Of a DNA stretch of 62,000 bases, positions 36,495-46,199 are shown one piece after another; within the stretch, counting starts at the first letter, position 1, and each line of letters starts with the position of its first letter. The DNA is from Phoronis australis (taxonomy: Eukaryota; Phoronida; Phoronidae). The DNA lies in assembly GCA_002633005.1 (NCBI GenBank), contig NMRA01000022.1, positions 867,357 to 929,356 on the forward strand. The letters run 5' to 3'. The notes beneath the pieces are model-generated. The model was not told where the DNA came from, ran no database searches, and saw nothing but the letters and a program-made list of their open reading frames with translations. The position numbers and the translations under genes are program-made.

Positions 36495-36593
36495 ACGGGG
36501 AATGATAGGCTGCGTATCGGAGTCGCCGTGGAGTACGACTAAACGGAGAATGATCTGAGTATCGGAGTCGCCGCGGAGTACGACTAAACGGAC
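36456..36593 (+). repeat. Triplicated C-terminal segment with stop codon
   Basis: Three consecutive units of 45 bp (36456-36500), 48 bp (36501-36548) and 45 bp (36549-36593). The first encodes DDLSIGVAAEYD and the stop. The second reads NDRLRIGVAVEYD-stop and the third NDLSIGVAAEYD-stop in the same frame. All lengths are multiples of three and each TAA is followed by ACGG. Only the first lies before the normal stop; the others are 3'UTR unless the stop is bypassed. The repeat also makes an artefactual repetitive minus-strand frame. Confidence 0.9.
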
Positions 36594-36740
36594 AATGGCG
36601 AGTCTTCATCAGGGGAGAACGAAGAAGTATTGAAGGGGCATTATCTGTTTTAAGGCCGTAAAGCGCATTTTTGGAACTATTGTTCGATGGGACATCCATG
36701 TGCTTTTTGAAGTTTTTTAAATCGATCAAGAGCATAAGAT

Positions 36741-36746
36741 AATAAA
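36741..36746 (+). terminator. Probable polyadenylation signal of the oxygenase gene
   Basis: A canonical AATAAA lies 247 bp after the TAA, followed by T-rich sequence (CCTTTGTTTTTTTCGTTTTA). It is the first AATAAA after the stop. Confidence 0.55.
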
Positions 36747-36780
36747 ATCCTTTGTTTTTTTCGTTTTATTTAAGTCGCGG

Positions 36781-36840
36781 GGTTGGACTGCAACCGCGCG
36801 GGTTGATTCCTCGCTGAGCGATGATCTCAGAAAATCAGAA
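36781..36840 (+). repeat. tRNA-like SINE fragment
   Basis: GACTGCAACCGCGCGGGTTG ATTCC with a degenerate B-box is followed by the tail GATCTCAGAAAAT, which is also seen at 1155-1167. It starts 35 bp after the presumed oxygenase poly(A) signal. Confidence 0.3.
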
Positions 36841-36849
36841 TTTTAGCCC

Positions 36850-38820
36850 ATAGTTTCACGTTAAGGACTATGGCCGATATGCCAAAGTTGACTGAAAAAA
36901 TAAGTGCAATTTGTCAGCTTTTTTGTCATGCAAGGGTGGCGGGGAAATGAAATTTGTTGATAATTTTGATGCACCATCAAACGACATATTTATAGTAGGT
37001 ATTGCAAAGAGGATATATTCGGCAAGCTCAGTTTTAATGGTGAAGAATGTTCTAGTTTGTGAAAATATAGTGAAACACTGTGCAGTGATAGTACTGGTGT
37101 CACAGCCGAAAAAGAAATCTATTTTCACAAAAATTCACTATTTCATATTCTTATAGTATAGATGCACTTGTGGCATATCTCTCTCATTGTTAGAAATTTT
37201 AAAAAAGGTTGGTTTTGGGAGAAAGTTTACTCTATAAAATAAATATATAAAAAATATTTGCTGTGTATGCAGAAAGACATGTGAGATATTAAGTAATATC
37301 TCATTTCAATAGATTAGTTGTTTTCATATGAAAGTCACCAATTTCTGGGGAGGTACGACGCTGGTAGTGGGAACCAATGTCCCAGCCAACGGCACTGACA
37401 TAAGTACATGTAACAGCGCAGTGTCGTAAATGCAAGATTCTCGCTAAGGAAGCTATCGCGAAGTCATAAGTGTTCTTGAGTTCTCGCGAGATTCTCGCCT
37501 CTACGGAATGTATGTCAGCTTAAAAGGCCGAGTGATGTGTGGTACATGGTCGAGATTTATTCATGCACATCTGCGACAAATTTGTTCCACAATGCATGGA
37601 CACATTGTTTCTCTGCCCTATTTCCTTGGCACATGTAGCTTATTCATATTCAATCATTTATCTAAGTCTTTGAACTCAATTTTATTACTTGTCTCTTCGT
37701 TACCTTCCTTCCGAAAATTTACTTAATAATGTTTGTCAGGACTGAAGCGTAAACTCCGAAAACGACACGTCAGGGTTTTACGTAATCTACGGGATCGCGT
37801 GGATTAGAAAGAGCAGAAAATTGGTATCCCATTTGGAAACAAAGTGTACCTCTTGTCGCTTCAATGCTCTTCAGTTTCAATGAAATCAGTAGATAATCTG
37901 TCACAGGCAGGAAGGTTGCACGAACCCTCGTGGATTCAAAAGGTACGTGTACTGCCGTTGGCCATCAGAGGAAAAGTACCCGTAAATTACGCTCGTAAAC
38001 ATTTGCCTCACAAATTACAGAACAAGAGACCCACCTCCCGTTCAGTAACGCTAGGACCTGGCTAAAAAGCAAGACTTCGCGAGATTACGCGAGATATTGC
38101 CGTGTAGTTTAAATGAGAACACGTGACTTTAACTAGGTCCAAGCGTAGGCGCTAGCGTAACTGAACGCCCACACGCGGGTTGTATCCACTGGATTGTTGC
38201 GTAACGTCAGTTGTTAAGTATATGTTCACCAATGACAACGTTGTGCATACAATGGCATTGTTTTTACCCTGCCATAACGTTATCCAACACACAGTGTGAC
38301 TCGGTCCAGGATGCTCAACCAATGAATATGACTCGAACCGGATGGACGTTTAAAATGCCGTTAGGGTGACTTTTGGCTCCTCCTCGGAAGAGGTTTGTAT
38401 CTGTTTCTGTGAGAGCTAGATGTTCCTTTGACGTATTTTTTATATTTAATTAACAAAAGGCTGCCCAAAGAACGGTTTCAGTAAAAGTAATTTAAGACTC
38501 CGTTCAGAATGAAATTCAATCTTAAAAGCTGCCATTTTACAAGAGCCCATGTCCTCTTTGCTCACGATATCGTGGGATTACCATATTCAACGCATCAAGC
38601 GCAAAAACCCAGAACACGGTGTCACAGATTGTTTATTAATAACAGTATGCAGCAACATTTGTCTACGCGGTACACGTTGATCAGACCTTGTCATCGAAAT
38701 ACAAAAAGATGTACACACGTTTTATAATCTGTATTCTTAAGTCCGCGTCAACTATATTTTCAGAAAAAGCGTACTTTCACTTCTCTTATTTAATTTTATG
38801 CTGACCTGACACGCACGCTC
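36850..38820. other. Intergenic, no gene recognised
   Basis: Short frames (86 codons minus at 36868-37128; about 80 codons plus) lack motifs. AT-rich at first, then a somewhat more balanced part around 37340-38200. No repeat family was recognised. Confidence 0.4.
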
Positions 38821-38824
38821 ACGT

Positions 38825-38827
<3 letters not shown>

Positions 38828-38899
<72 letters not shown>
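38828..38899 (+). repeat. CA dinucleotide microsatellite
   Basis: An uninterrupted run of 36 CA units that ends at a sequence gap, so its true length is unknown. It translates to alternating C-V on the minus strand, which is not a protein. Confidence 0.98.
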
Positions 38900-38952
38900 N
38901 NNNNNNNNNNNNNNNNNNNNNNNNNNNNNNNNNNNNNNNNNNNNNNNNNNNN
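38900..38952. other. Assembly gap, 53 N
   Basis: Fifty-three N directly after the CA run. The gap probably results from the microsatellite. Confidence 0.99.
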
Positions 38953-40093
38953 TTCAGTATAGCTTGTCTATTTAAAGAAAAATGTTCATCATAATTCACC
39001 AGAAAAGGAGATACAATGTAGAAAGTAAATTAAAAAACTCGACATAAAGCGGAATGTATTATCTCATTAATTTAATTGAAGCACGTTTGCTGAAACATTT
39101 CAACATCTAAAACCGAAACGCAAAATTGCGTAAGTTTCGAAAATACTCATTACGGCGTTTTCCGGCCGTTGCTCCCAACTTGTTCGATTCCATAGCCCGA
39201 CAACAAGTCGGAAGATGACCCTTGTAGCCAATATCTTACACGACTGATTAACTCCAGTCTGGCGTTTAGGGTTGGAGGGCCAGCTCTCTTTTGTTCGATA
39301 ATTGCTCTAATCTCCAATAAGATCGTATCTAGCCTGAATAAGCTGTGCTGTTAAAAACAAAAGTTGTGTTGTAACATATTTGAACATGAACCAATAGCTT
39401 TTCTGAATTCCTCGTGAAATACTGATCATGTTTAGTTTTTGAATAGCCAAAATCGCCCAACTACAACCAAAGTTATGACAATCTATTGTTTCAGAACGCT
39501 TTGTGTTTGACTGTGTTTACAGGTGGTCTAAAATAAGCCTGGCATGCCTGTTGTCATACCAGACAAAAGACTGTGCTTGGTAGTTAACAAAGGAGCTAGA
39601 CGTTATCACACGCTCACAACCCTCCACGTCTGGTTAAGTCACTGAACGCTAGAACGCAGTCATGGATGCCCCAATCAATGCCTTGAAAACAGACCTAACG
39701 CTCGAGCGGGGCAGCATTGCCTTATGCAGCACATAATGTTATGTAGGACCTTATCGACAAATTTTAACTTAGTAAAAACGTATATTTTCGTACTTTGTAC
39801 CAATCTCACATCAATTGGGTCCCACGACGATGTCTTTGTAGTACCAGTAAAAAGGTATTCTTAGCAAAACAATGGTAACAATTACATGACAAAAGTTCAT
39901 TGATACAATTGTCCAAGATAAACTATCAAAATTGATGTCACTGTTTTCTTTATCATTTGGTTTTCTATTTATGCAGCTTTGTTTATTTAAACCCTATTTT
40001 GCTAGCCATTCATGCAAATGTGGAATATTTGAGTGCCTCTCTTGGAAAGCAGTGCTATCACTGAAGATGCCACCCTCATTTTAAATATCACAA

Positions 40094-40118
40094 TAATAAA
40101 TAAATAAATAAATAAATT
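40094..40118 (+). repeat. AAAT microsatellite next to dispersed repeat
   Basis: AATAAATAAATAAATAAATA followed by AATTTC. It is followed at 40143 by TTTTGGAGAACAGCGCACAA, related to the repeat at 4620-4925, and could be the A-rich end of that family. Confidence 0.8.
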
Positions 40119-40940
40119 TCAAAAACAAATATCGCTAATGAGGTTTTGGAGAACAGCGCACAAATTATAGTACCTGAGAGTTTCATATGAATGTGATAAG
40201 CCATTTCTGAGGTATGATGTTCCAAATTTTGTCCTACAATAACCCTAAATTTCCTAAGTTACTCACTTACTTTTCAAGCCAACAGCAGCGTGTATCAGCT
40301 TACTAACCGGTCAGGTTATCGCCAGATGCGGCATTTGAAGACGAAAAAAACATGACGTCATCCTGCAATATCGGGCAGCAAACGCGATGCCACGCCATAC
40401 CATTTTTCTTTTCTTAAGTGGGTCATTCTTCTGCTTCCCTTTCTCGTAAATTGTCCCTTTGCTGAACTGTTTTTGAGGGAACTCTCGAAATGTCGTCCGT
40501 TGTTTGGCAGTCCTCAAGGGGACCCAACTCGTGGACGAGACGGTCTCGCCGGACTGCAATATGTACATCGTCAAGCAACGGAGCATTCATAATTTTAGTG
40601 TAGGGGAGTAGCTGGTGTTCCTTCTATCTGTAGCCATTAGGCAAGCTTTCGCCAGCTATATATGAAAGAGAGCTATATATTAAAACCGCGAACATTTAAA
40701 TTTGTAGTAAGCGCCACCTTGTGACTTCGTGGTGAACTCTGTGTCCTGGAATAACCAAGAAAAGAAACAATTTGTAAATTAAATGCGATTTTATAGAAAA
40801 TACCACAGTCGATACACTTAAAAACAAGTGCGAAAATATACAAAGCCCTAGTAATTCCAAATATTACGCAATCGTTATTTGATAGTGAAATAAAAAATAA
40901 TGAAAACTGCGCCTTGTTTTATTAAGGTAACGATGACATA

Positions 40941-41518
40941 CTCGCTGGTTCCTTGCGTGCCGCTAGGTGGAGCGGTAGCCGCGCCAGCACGCAGTTTTCC
41001 TCGGGAAATGTTTTTACAGCGGGGTTTCTGATTGGCTAGTCAAAATCTCAACAGGCAGCGCTTTACGCAAACAAACTGGCATGATTGATGGACTGAAGTG
41101 TAAAATTTGGTCTGTTGTACAGACAAATCGGTGCTTAAAATTTATGTTCACAGGAAATGTGAAGCCTAGAAATTGTGATTGCATCTTCCTACTGTCGATG
41201 ACATTTGTTTACGATAGTGTCCTGCATTCATACAGTATTGATAACACACCGGTTAAATCTGCCAGACATGTGTTTATTGTACATGTATGTGCTTCAAGCA
41301 CACGACTATTGAACATCAGAGCAGAAACGAAATAGTTGCTGCGACGCCGCTTGCATGACAAGGCTAAAAATCGTTCACAGTCCGCCATTTTTCACGGTGT
41401 TGTAAAGCTAACCAATGACTGCCGAGGTTACATCGACCAAAGCTAAAACGCGGGCCACCGTGACTGCGTGATACTTGCGTGCTGGCTGGCCTCAGCACGC
41501 ACTGAGTGAACCAGCGAG
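40941..41518. mobile_element. DNA transposon-like element with 10 bp target duplication
   Basis: The element starts with CTCGCTGGTTC (40941-40951) and ends with its exact inverse GAACCAGCGAG (41508-41518). Partial inverted similarity continues inward (GCGTGC against GCACGC). The 10 bases CGATGACATA occur directly outside both ends (40931-40940 and 41519-41528). At 578 bp it holds one frame of 84 codons (41081-41335) without a recognised domain, so it is likely non-autonomous. A 9-11 bp duplication is typical of Mutator-like elements; that assignment is inference from duplication length alone. Confidence 0.75.
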
Positions 41519-41528
41519 CGATGACATA

Positions 41529-44049
41529 CTACCATAGAAGTAGTCTCGCAGAACGAGACTTTCGCGGGATTGTAATGGTAAATGGTTTTCGGATGGTTTT
41601 TGGCACACCGGACGGTTGTTTGTTAACTAGTACTTCATTTGCATATTCACAATTTAATGAGACATAGCTTCTGTAATGTACGTACATACGTGAATTCAAT
41701 ACTTAAGCACGCATAGAGTATCGAGCGGCCGTTACTGCGTCTCTGCCAAAATCGCCATACAAGATGGCAATGTTCTTCGCAACTGCAGCACGAGTTATCT
41801 TTTATCTATCCCCATAATTTTTAAGAACTCGAGAGAACATCGTATCCGGAGGTGGAGGAAAAGTTTAAGCTGGTGTCAGTAAAGATCAAGTTGAGACCAC
41901 TTTCACTGAGGCAAGTGGTGTAAATCAAAACGGAAAGCGGACTCATCGTTGCTTTAAGATTATGTAAGACCTTATAGTCAAGCCTAGGTATTTAGTCGAA
42001 TATATGAAAAACTACAATTTTGGACTCGGTCGGTACCTCTTCCATTAATAGGGTCACGTGACCTTGTCTTTTAGTAAATTGTAACAAAAAGAAAGGAACA
42101 CTGATAGCAAAACAACCGTTTCAGTAGCATGTCCAAATTTCATGTGAAACAAATGTGCGAGATGAAATCTCACAAAAATCTCTCACCGTTTTCTATGATT
42201 ATCACTTCGTTTCATTTTCTTGCAAGTTTTGAGTATTATCCAGAAAATCATAAAAATCACGCTTTTTGATAGCCCTGGAGAACATTGCACAAAGCATACT
42301 CTGAGATATATATACGAATCCGAACAACTCAGTATTTCTGAGAAACGATAATCCGAAGTTAGCGAAATTCTGCTTATCAAGTCGTTGTGACGAAGTCTGC
42401 TACCATGTCTTCTAGATTTTAACTTACAGCAGCGAGTATCGTGTGACTTTGGGTGCGCGCGCAGTCGCTGGCGTAACTGGTTGTCCTAGACAAAACAGGG
42501 TTTCAAAAACGCTAAAGGTTAACATTTTTTGAAAATGGCGGATGTATCTTTCATTGAAACAGGAAGACATTATAATGATCTTGGTGTTGTCTTCCTGATT
42601 GAACTAATTGTTAGATAAAGAAAAAACGACGGACTGAGAGGTTCAAATTTTCCAGGCGGAAATGCCAAAAAATCTCCCCCTGGAACAAAGCTGTGTGAAT
42701 TACACAAATATTTATTGTGCAACATTGTTACAAATTCATTTTTGTTGGTTAATACTTGAACTTATGATTATGAGCTGATTCGTACGGTACTGAATTTAAA
42801 CAAACACTAATACTACTAGCAGCAGAAAAATCAGGTGATGCGACTGTTAGTGTAAACATGGGAAAATCAGCTGAAGACGATTCTGGCGTTAATAAATAAT
42901 AACATGTCTGAATCATCTTGTGAAGGCTTTAAATGACATGACCGTGACACGTCCTGTTGTTAAAAAAATCGAATCTCTTCTACAGCTACGTCATAGCTTT
43001 CTTATAATGTGAATTGAAATTACATACAGTAGATCGCCTCCAACGGCTTTGCGTATATTCAGCAGTCAGCAGTACGTGATACAATAGAATATACGTAGAT
43101 CGGAAATTGTCATGCATTATCTAAAACGATGTGATACTAAAGAAGGCTCATAAATAACCAATTGCAACTCTCAGCAAGAATTAAGATAACATTTAATTAT
43201 CCCACAAACTAAAACATAACTACGTGAGACAGATCAGTGGCGACTAAGGTCAGCCGGAACTTACATACCAACTTAAAATAACATATTACGCGGCACGAAT
43301 TGATTGAGCATTTCCGTCCCTGATGCATTTCGTCACTGTTTAGCTGTCACTGTTGACCTCCTAACTGAAGCGCTTTGGGAATTAAAAACTTTTTGCTGAA
43401 TCAGCTGGTAACACAAGTCGCAGGGATTCCGTGTATGCACCATTTTCGAATTTACCACTTTAAGGTTGGTCAACACTAATAAACTCTGAAGTGTTTTCTT
43501 AAGGGTTTCGATGTTCTATGACAGTGGAAGACCTGATTCTATTTTTGACTTTAGTCAACTAAACGGGGCGAAATTCAACAGAAACTTAAACGTATATACA
43601 AATTCTTCAACATAAAAAACGCAGGTTTAGGTTAAAACAACCACAGCCACGTTTCAAAACGAGCAAATTTCTTGTAATGTAAGCGAGATTGTGTAAGTCC
43701 AAGCGGACTCGACGGTAAGTTCGGGATCTTACTTGTGTACAAAACCAAAATGACCAAAGTGGTATGACTTTTAGCTTACCGGGAGCATTTGATCACGAGT
43801 GGCAATAAAACGGAACGGGTGAATGGCTGAAAAGCGGTTGAGATTAATGTTATTGAAATGCTTATTTTGTTAGTATTGACATCGGGAATTGCATGTTAAC
43901 GAACAAATCCGAAAATACAGACTTTCTGACTTATTTGTCAAATCAATCACAGTTACGTTTTCATTAACAAGTTATGCAGCAAAATTATCAATGAGTTGGG
44001 CTTCAACAAAACAAGTGATTTCTAAAATGAACATTTTACACTAACACTT
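41529..44049. other. Intergenic, no gene recognised
   Basis: About 42180-42400 resembles the repeat family at 4620 and 40143. Short ATGGC-starting frames occur at 41764 (MAMFFATAARVIFYLSP) and 42535 (MADVSFIETGRHYNDLG), neither with support. A perfect 10 bp inverted repeat (CAGGAAGACA at 42560 and TGTCTTCCTG at 42588) could form a small hairpin. Confidence 0.4.
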
Positions 44050-45195
44050 TCAACATTGACTTGAATCGAGTGTAGTGTAAAAACGAGTTGAATCTGTCGC
44101 AACCATTGACGTCGACGAATCAGACTGCGGCGTTTTTTCCCCACAAATCATGGCCCGTATCTCTTTCCTAAATCGCTTTCCGGAAGCAAAATAAACAGCA
44201 AAGTTAATGGAATGGTTCGTGTACAGACACATCCTAGTCAAAGCTTCAAACAGCAAAAACTGGGCCAGCTCAGTCGGGTCATCTTTGTTCCATTGCGACT
44301 CTAAGAGGAACTCTAGGTGACTGGGTGTTGTTAAGCATAGAAACACCATAGCAACCACCACAGACATTATTGTCATTGAGCGCATTTCATAGACGTCACG
44401 CTGCTTTTGCAGTACTTTGTCATCATTCGAATGTGGAGATACTTTGGACACAGACATTCCGTGAAAGGAAACCTTCCCCATTTTCCTTTTGGACGTCTTT
44501 AACCGATAGACTATTCGCACGCTACATATAATCATTGTTGCAAACGGCCCGAGGGCGTACAGTCCTAAAACACAATACGGTCGTACGTACCGCCAATAAA
44601 AAAATTGTCCCTCGCTCGGATACCCACATTCTTTAGTTTTGAAAACTGTGCCATTACCGTCTATGATTTCCTGGCGCCCTCTGGCCCAAAACACGCTGAT
44701 GTTCTCGAGTGCTACGAGAAACGCGACTACTGCCACTACTTTCTTAGTTCTGGAGAGGGAACACATAGTACTGGCCCGAAAGGGATGGCAAACAGAGATG
44801 AATCGCTCCAGCGACACTGTAACCAGGGTCCATGCAGACATATCGAGCCCAAAGTACAGGAAAAAGCGATGAAACTTGCAGCACCATTCGTTGATATTTC
44901 GAATATCCCAGTCACTTAGTTCTTTGGAATAGTTGCGTGTCAGTCCCGTAAGTAGCACCAGTAAATCGGCCAAGGCAAGAACAGAAAAGCAAAATCCGAC
45001 AGAGGTTTTACGGAAGGTTTGCCGTCTAGTAACCAAAAAGCATAGAATGTTTCCAATAAAACCAAAACAAAGCAAAACTGGTGAGAACATGAGCCAAAGA
45101 TATTTTGCAACTTTACTTCCCAACACTTCTCCAGTCGTCTCGGTAACGTTTGGAATCGTGGTCGAAATGTTTCCCTCGAGTGGACTGTATTCCAT
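44050..45195 (-). CDS. Class A neuropeptide-type GPCR, complete
   Basis: A 381-residue seven-transmembrane receptor in one uninterrupted frame. The extracellular N-terminus has N-glycosylation sites at N9 and N16. TM1 carries GN49; TM2 the LALAD motif (D77, the sodium-site aspartate). C105/C106 precede TM3 and pair with ECL2 C190. The DRY box is ERF (130-132) and is followed by ISVCHPF, the usual start of intracellular loop 2. TM6 lacks the CWxP tryptophan (FLCLTTP, P291). TM7 has NHSINFAVY (327-335), the NFxxY form seen in FMRFamide/TRH-receptor-like invertebrate receptors in place of NPxxY. The tail carries C351 (possible palmitoylation) and many serines. It should couple an extracellular ligand, probably a peptide, to G proteins at the plasma membrane. 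Ligand and exact subfamily are not known. The gene runs against both flanking genes. Confidence 0.9.
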   Translation of the reverse strand: MEYSPLEGNISTTIPNVTETTGEVLGSKVAKYLWLMFSPVLLCFGFIGNILCFLVTRRQTFRKTSVGFCFSVLALADLLVLLTGLTRNYSKELSDWDIRNINEWCCKFHRFFLYFGLDMSAWTLVTVSLERFISVCHPFRASTMCSLSRTKKVVAVVAFLVALENISVFWARGRQEIIDGNGTVFKTKECGYPSEGQFFYWRYVRPYCVLGLYALGPFATMIICSVRIVYRLKTSKRKMGKVSFHGMSVSKVSPHSNDDKVLQKQRDVYEMRSMTIMSVVVAMVFLCLTTPSHLEFLLESQWNKDDPTELAQFLLFEALTRMCLYTNHSINFAVYFASGKRFRKEIRAMICGEKTPQSDSSTSMVATDSTRFYTTLDSSQC

Positions 45196-45224
45196 TCTTC
45201 AGGAATTCTGCTATACTTGTTCCT
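45196..45224 (-). promoter_or_regulatory. Splice acceptor and short 5'UTR of the GPCR
   Basis: On the minus strand ATTTTATCTCGTTTCTACAG ends at 45223, and 27 bases of leader follow before the ATG at 45195. Many otherwise intronless GPCR genes have one intron in the 5'UTR, and this acceptor fits that layout. The noncoding first exon and promoter would lie at higher coordinates and were not identified. Confidence 0.5.
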
Positions 45225-45869
45225 GTAGAAACGAGATAAAATACATTATAGGAAAATAATTTGATTAAAGAGTTCAAAGGCATACAATCAATAAAAGCCA
45301 GCTTCAACTGTTGGCAGTTTCAGATACGTGGGTGGATGGCAAGATGGCTATCAGGGCCCTAAATGCCCTGGTTTTGGGTGCGATTGTCGGTCCTATTCCC
45401 TCTCCAAATATTTAAAAATAACGCAAACTTCTCTCATCATGTCCAAAAAGTTGTCCCTCCAGTTAGTGAAAACTCCTCACACATTTAGCTCACTTTGACC
45501 CTCGACATCAGAATGTTTTATTAACCGCGAAAACCTACTCTTATGCACGACTTTCCATTATTACAGCCTCGATGTGGAAAGCAGGATCTCGGTTACTTTA
45601 TCAAAAGCGCAGGGGTATTAAATTACAAATAAACGTATGTATAATTTAAAAAATCACTCTTGAGAGTTCACAGTAATCCCTATCATACTAAGGCTTTTTA
45701 TTTTCTAAGAAAAAAAAACTTCTGTGGTCTGCACCAATTATAAAGCAAAGGCTTGAAACAAGCACAAAACAGCTCACTAGGTTTGGCTACTTGGTACAGA
45801 GTCCGTATTTGGTGCAACTGGTAGTGACCGAGGGAGGAGAATATTCCCCTGTAAAGAATTTCTTTTCAT

Positions 45870-46135
45870 AGGCGGAGCTAAACTCGACTCGACAAGTGGC
45901 GGTGTTTGACGCCGCGGCATATTTAAATGGTAATGTCACGAGCCTTGGTTTCGATGAATGTCTCAAGCCGACAACGGCGAGAATCGCAAAAACACAAAGG
46001 GTGATTTTTTGTTTTGAAGGTATGGGTAAAGCTAATAATTCAGCATGTCTATTGCATCCGAAAATAATTGCAAAAATACGTTTTTCGGTCGTAAGACCGA
46101 TTCTGATGACGTTTCGGTTGTTTTTAAATAACTGA
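45870..46135 (+). repeat. Dispersed repeat, TTTAAATGG...GAATGT family
   Basis: Landmarks run in the same order as at 49740-49980, 50905-51135 and 55990-56170: a TTTAAATGGTAA-type start, then TTTCGATGAATGT or TTTCAGTGAATGT, CGACGAGAATTG-like sequence, TTTTGTTTT.A.AG, and a final CGTTTTTCGG- or TGCGTCTTTCG-like part. The minus-strand frame of 136 codons at 45787-46197 lies in this repeat and is not called a gene. Confidence 0.5.
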
Positions 46136-46199
46136 ACACTATTATCATTCAATGAAAGCAACCCCACCAAAGCATTGCAGTGCCCTGCATCATTCAAAG

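Noticed and set aside
36445-36735. Minus-strand frame of 96 codons with an SPFSRTPRR repeat
   Set aside because: The repeat is the antisense reading of the triplicated oxygenase C-terminus.
38796-38999. Minus-strand frame of alternating Cys-Val
   Set aside because: It is the translation of a CA microsatellite and an N gap.
44605-45259. Plus-strand frames of 104, 77 and 108 codons
   Set aside because: They lie antisense to the GPCR coding sequence, which is clearly the real gene.
45787-46197. Minus-strand frame of 136 codons near the GPCR
   Set aside because: Overlaps a dispersed repeat with relatives at 49740, 50905 and 55990.
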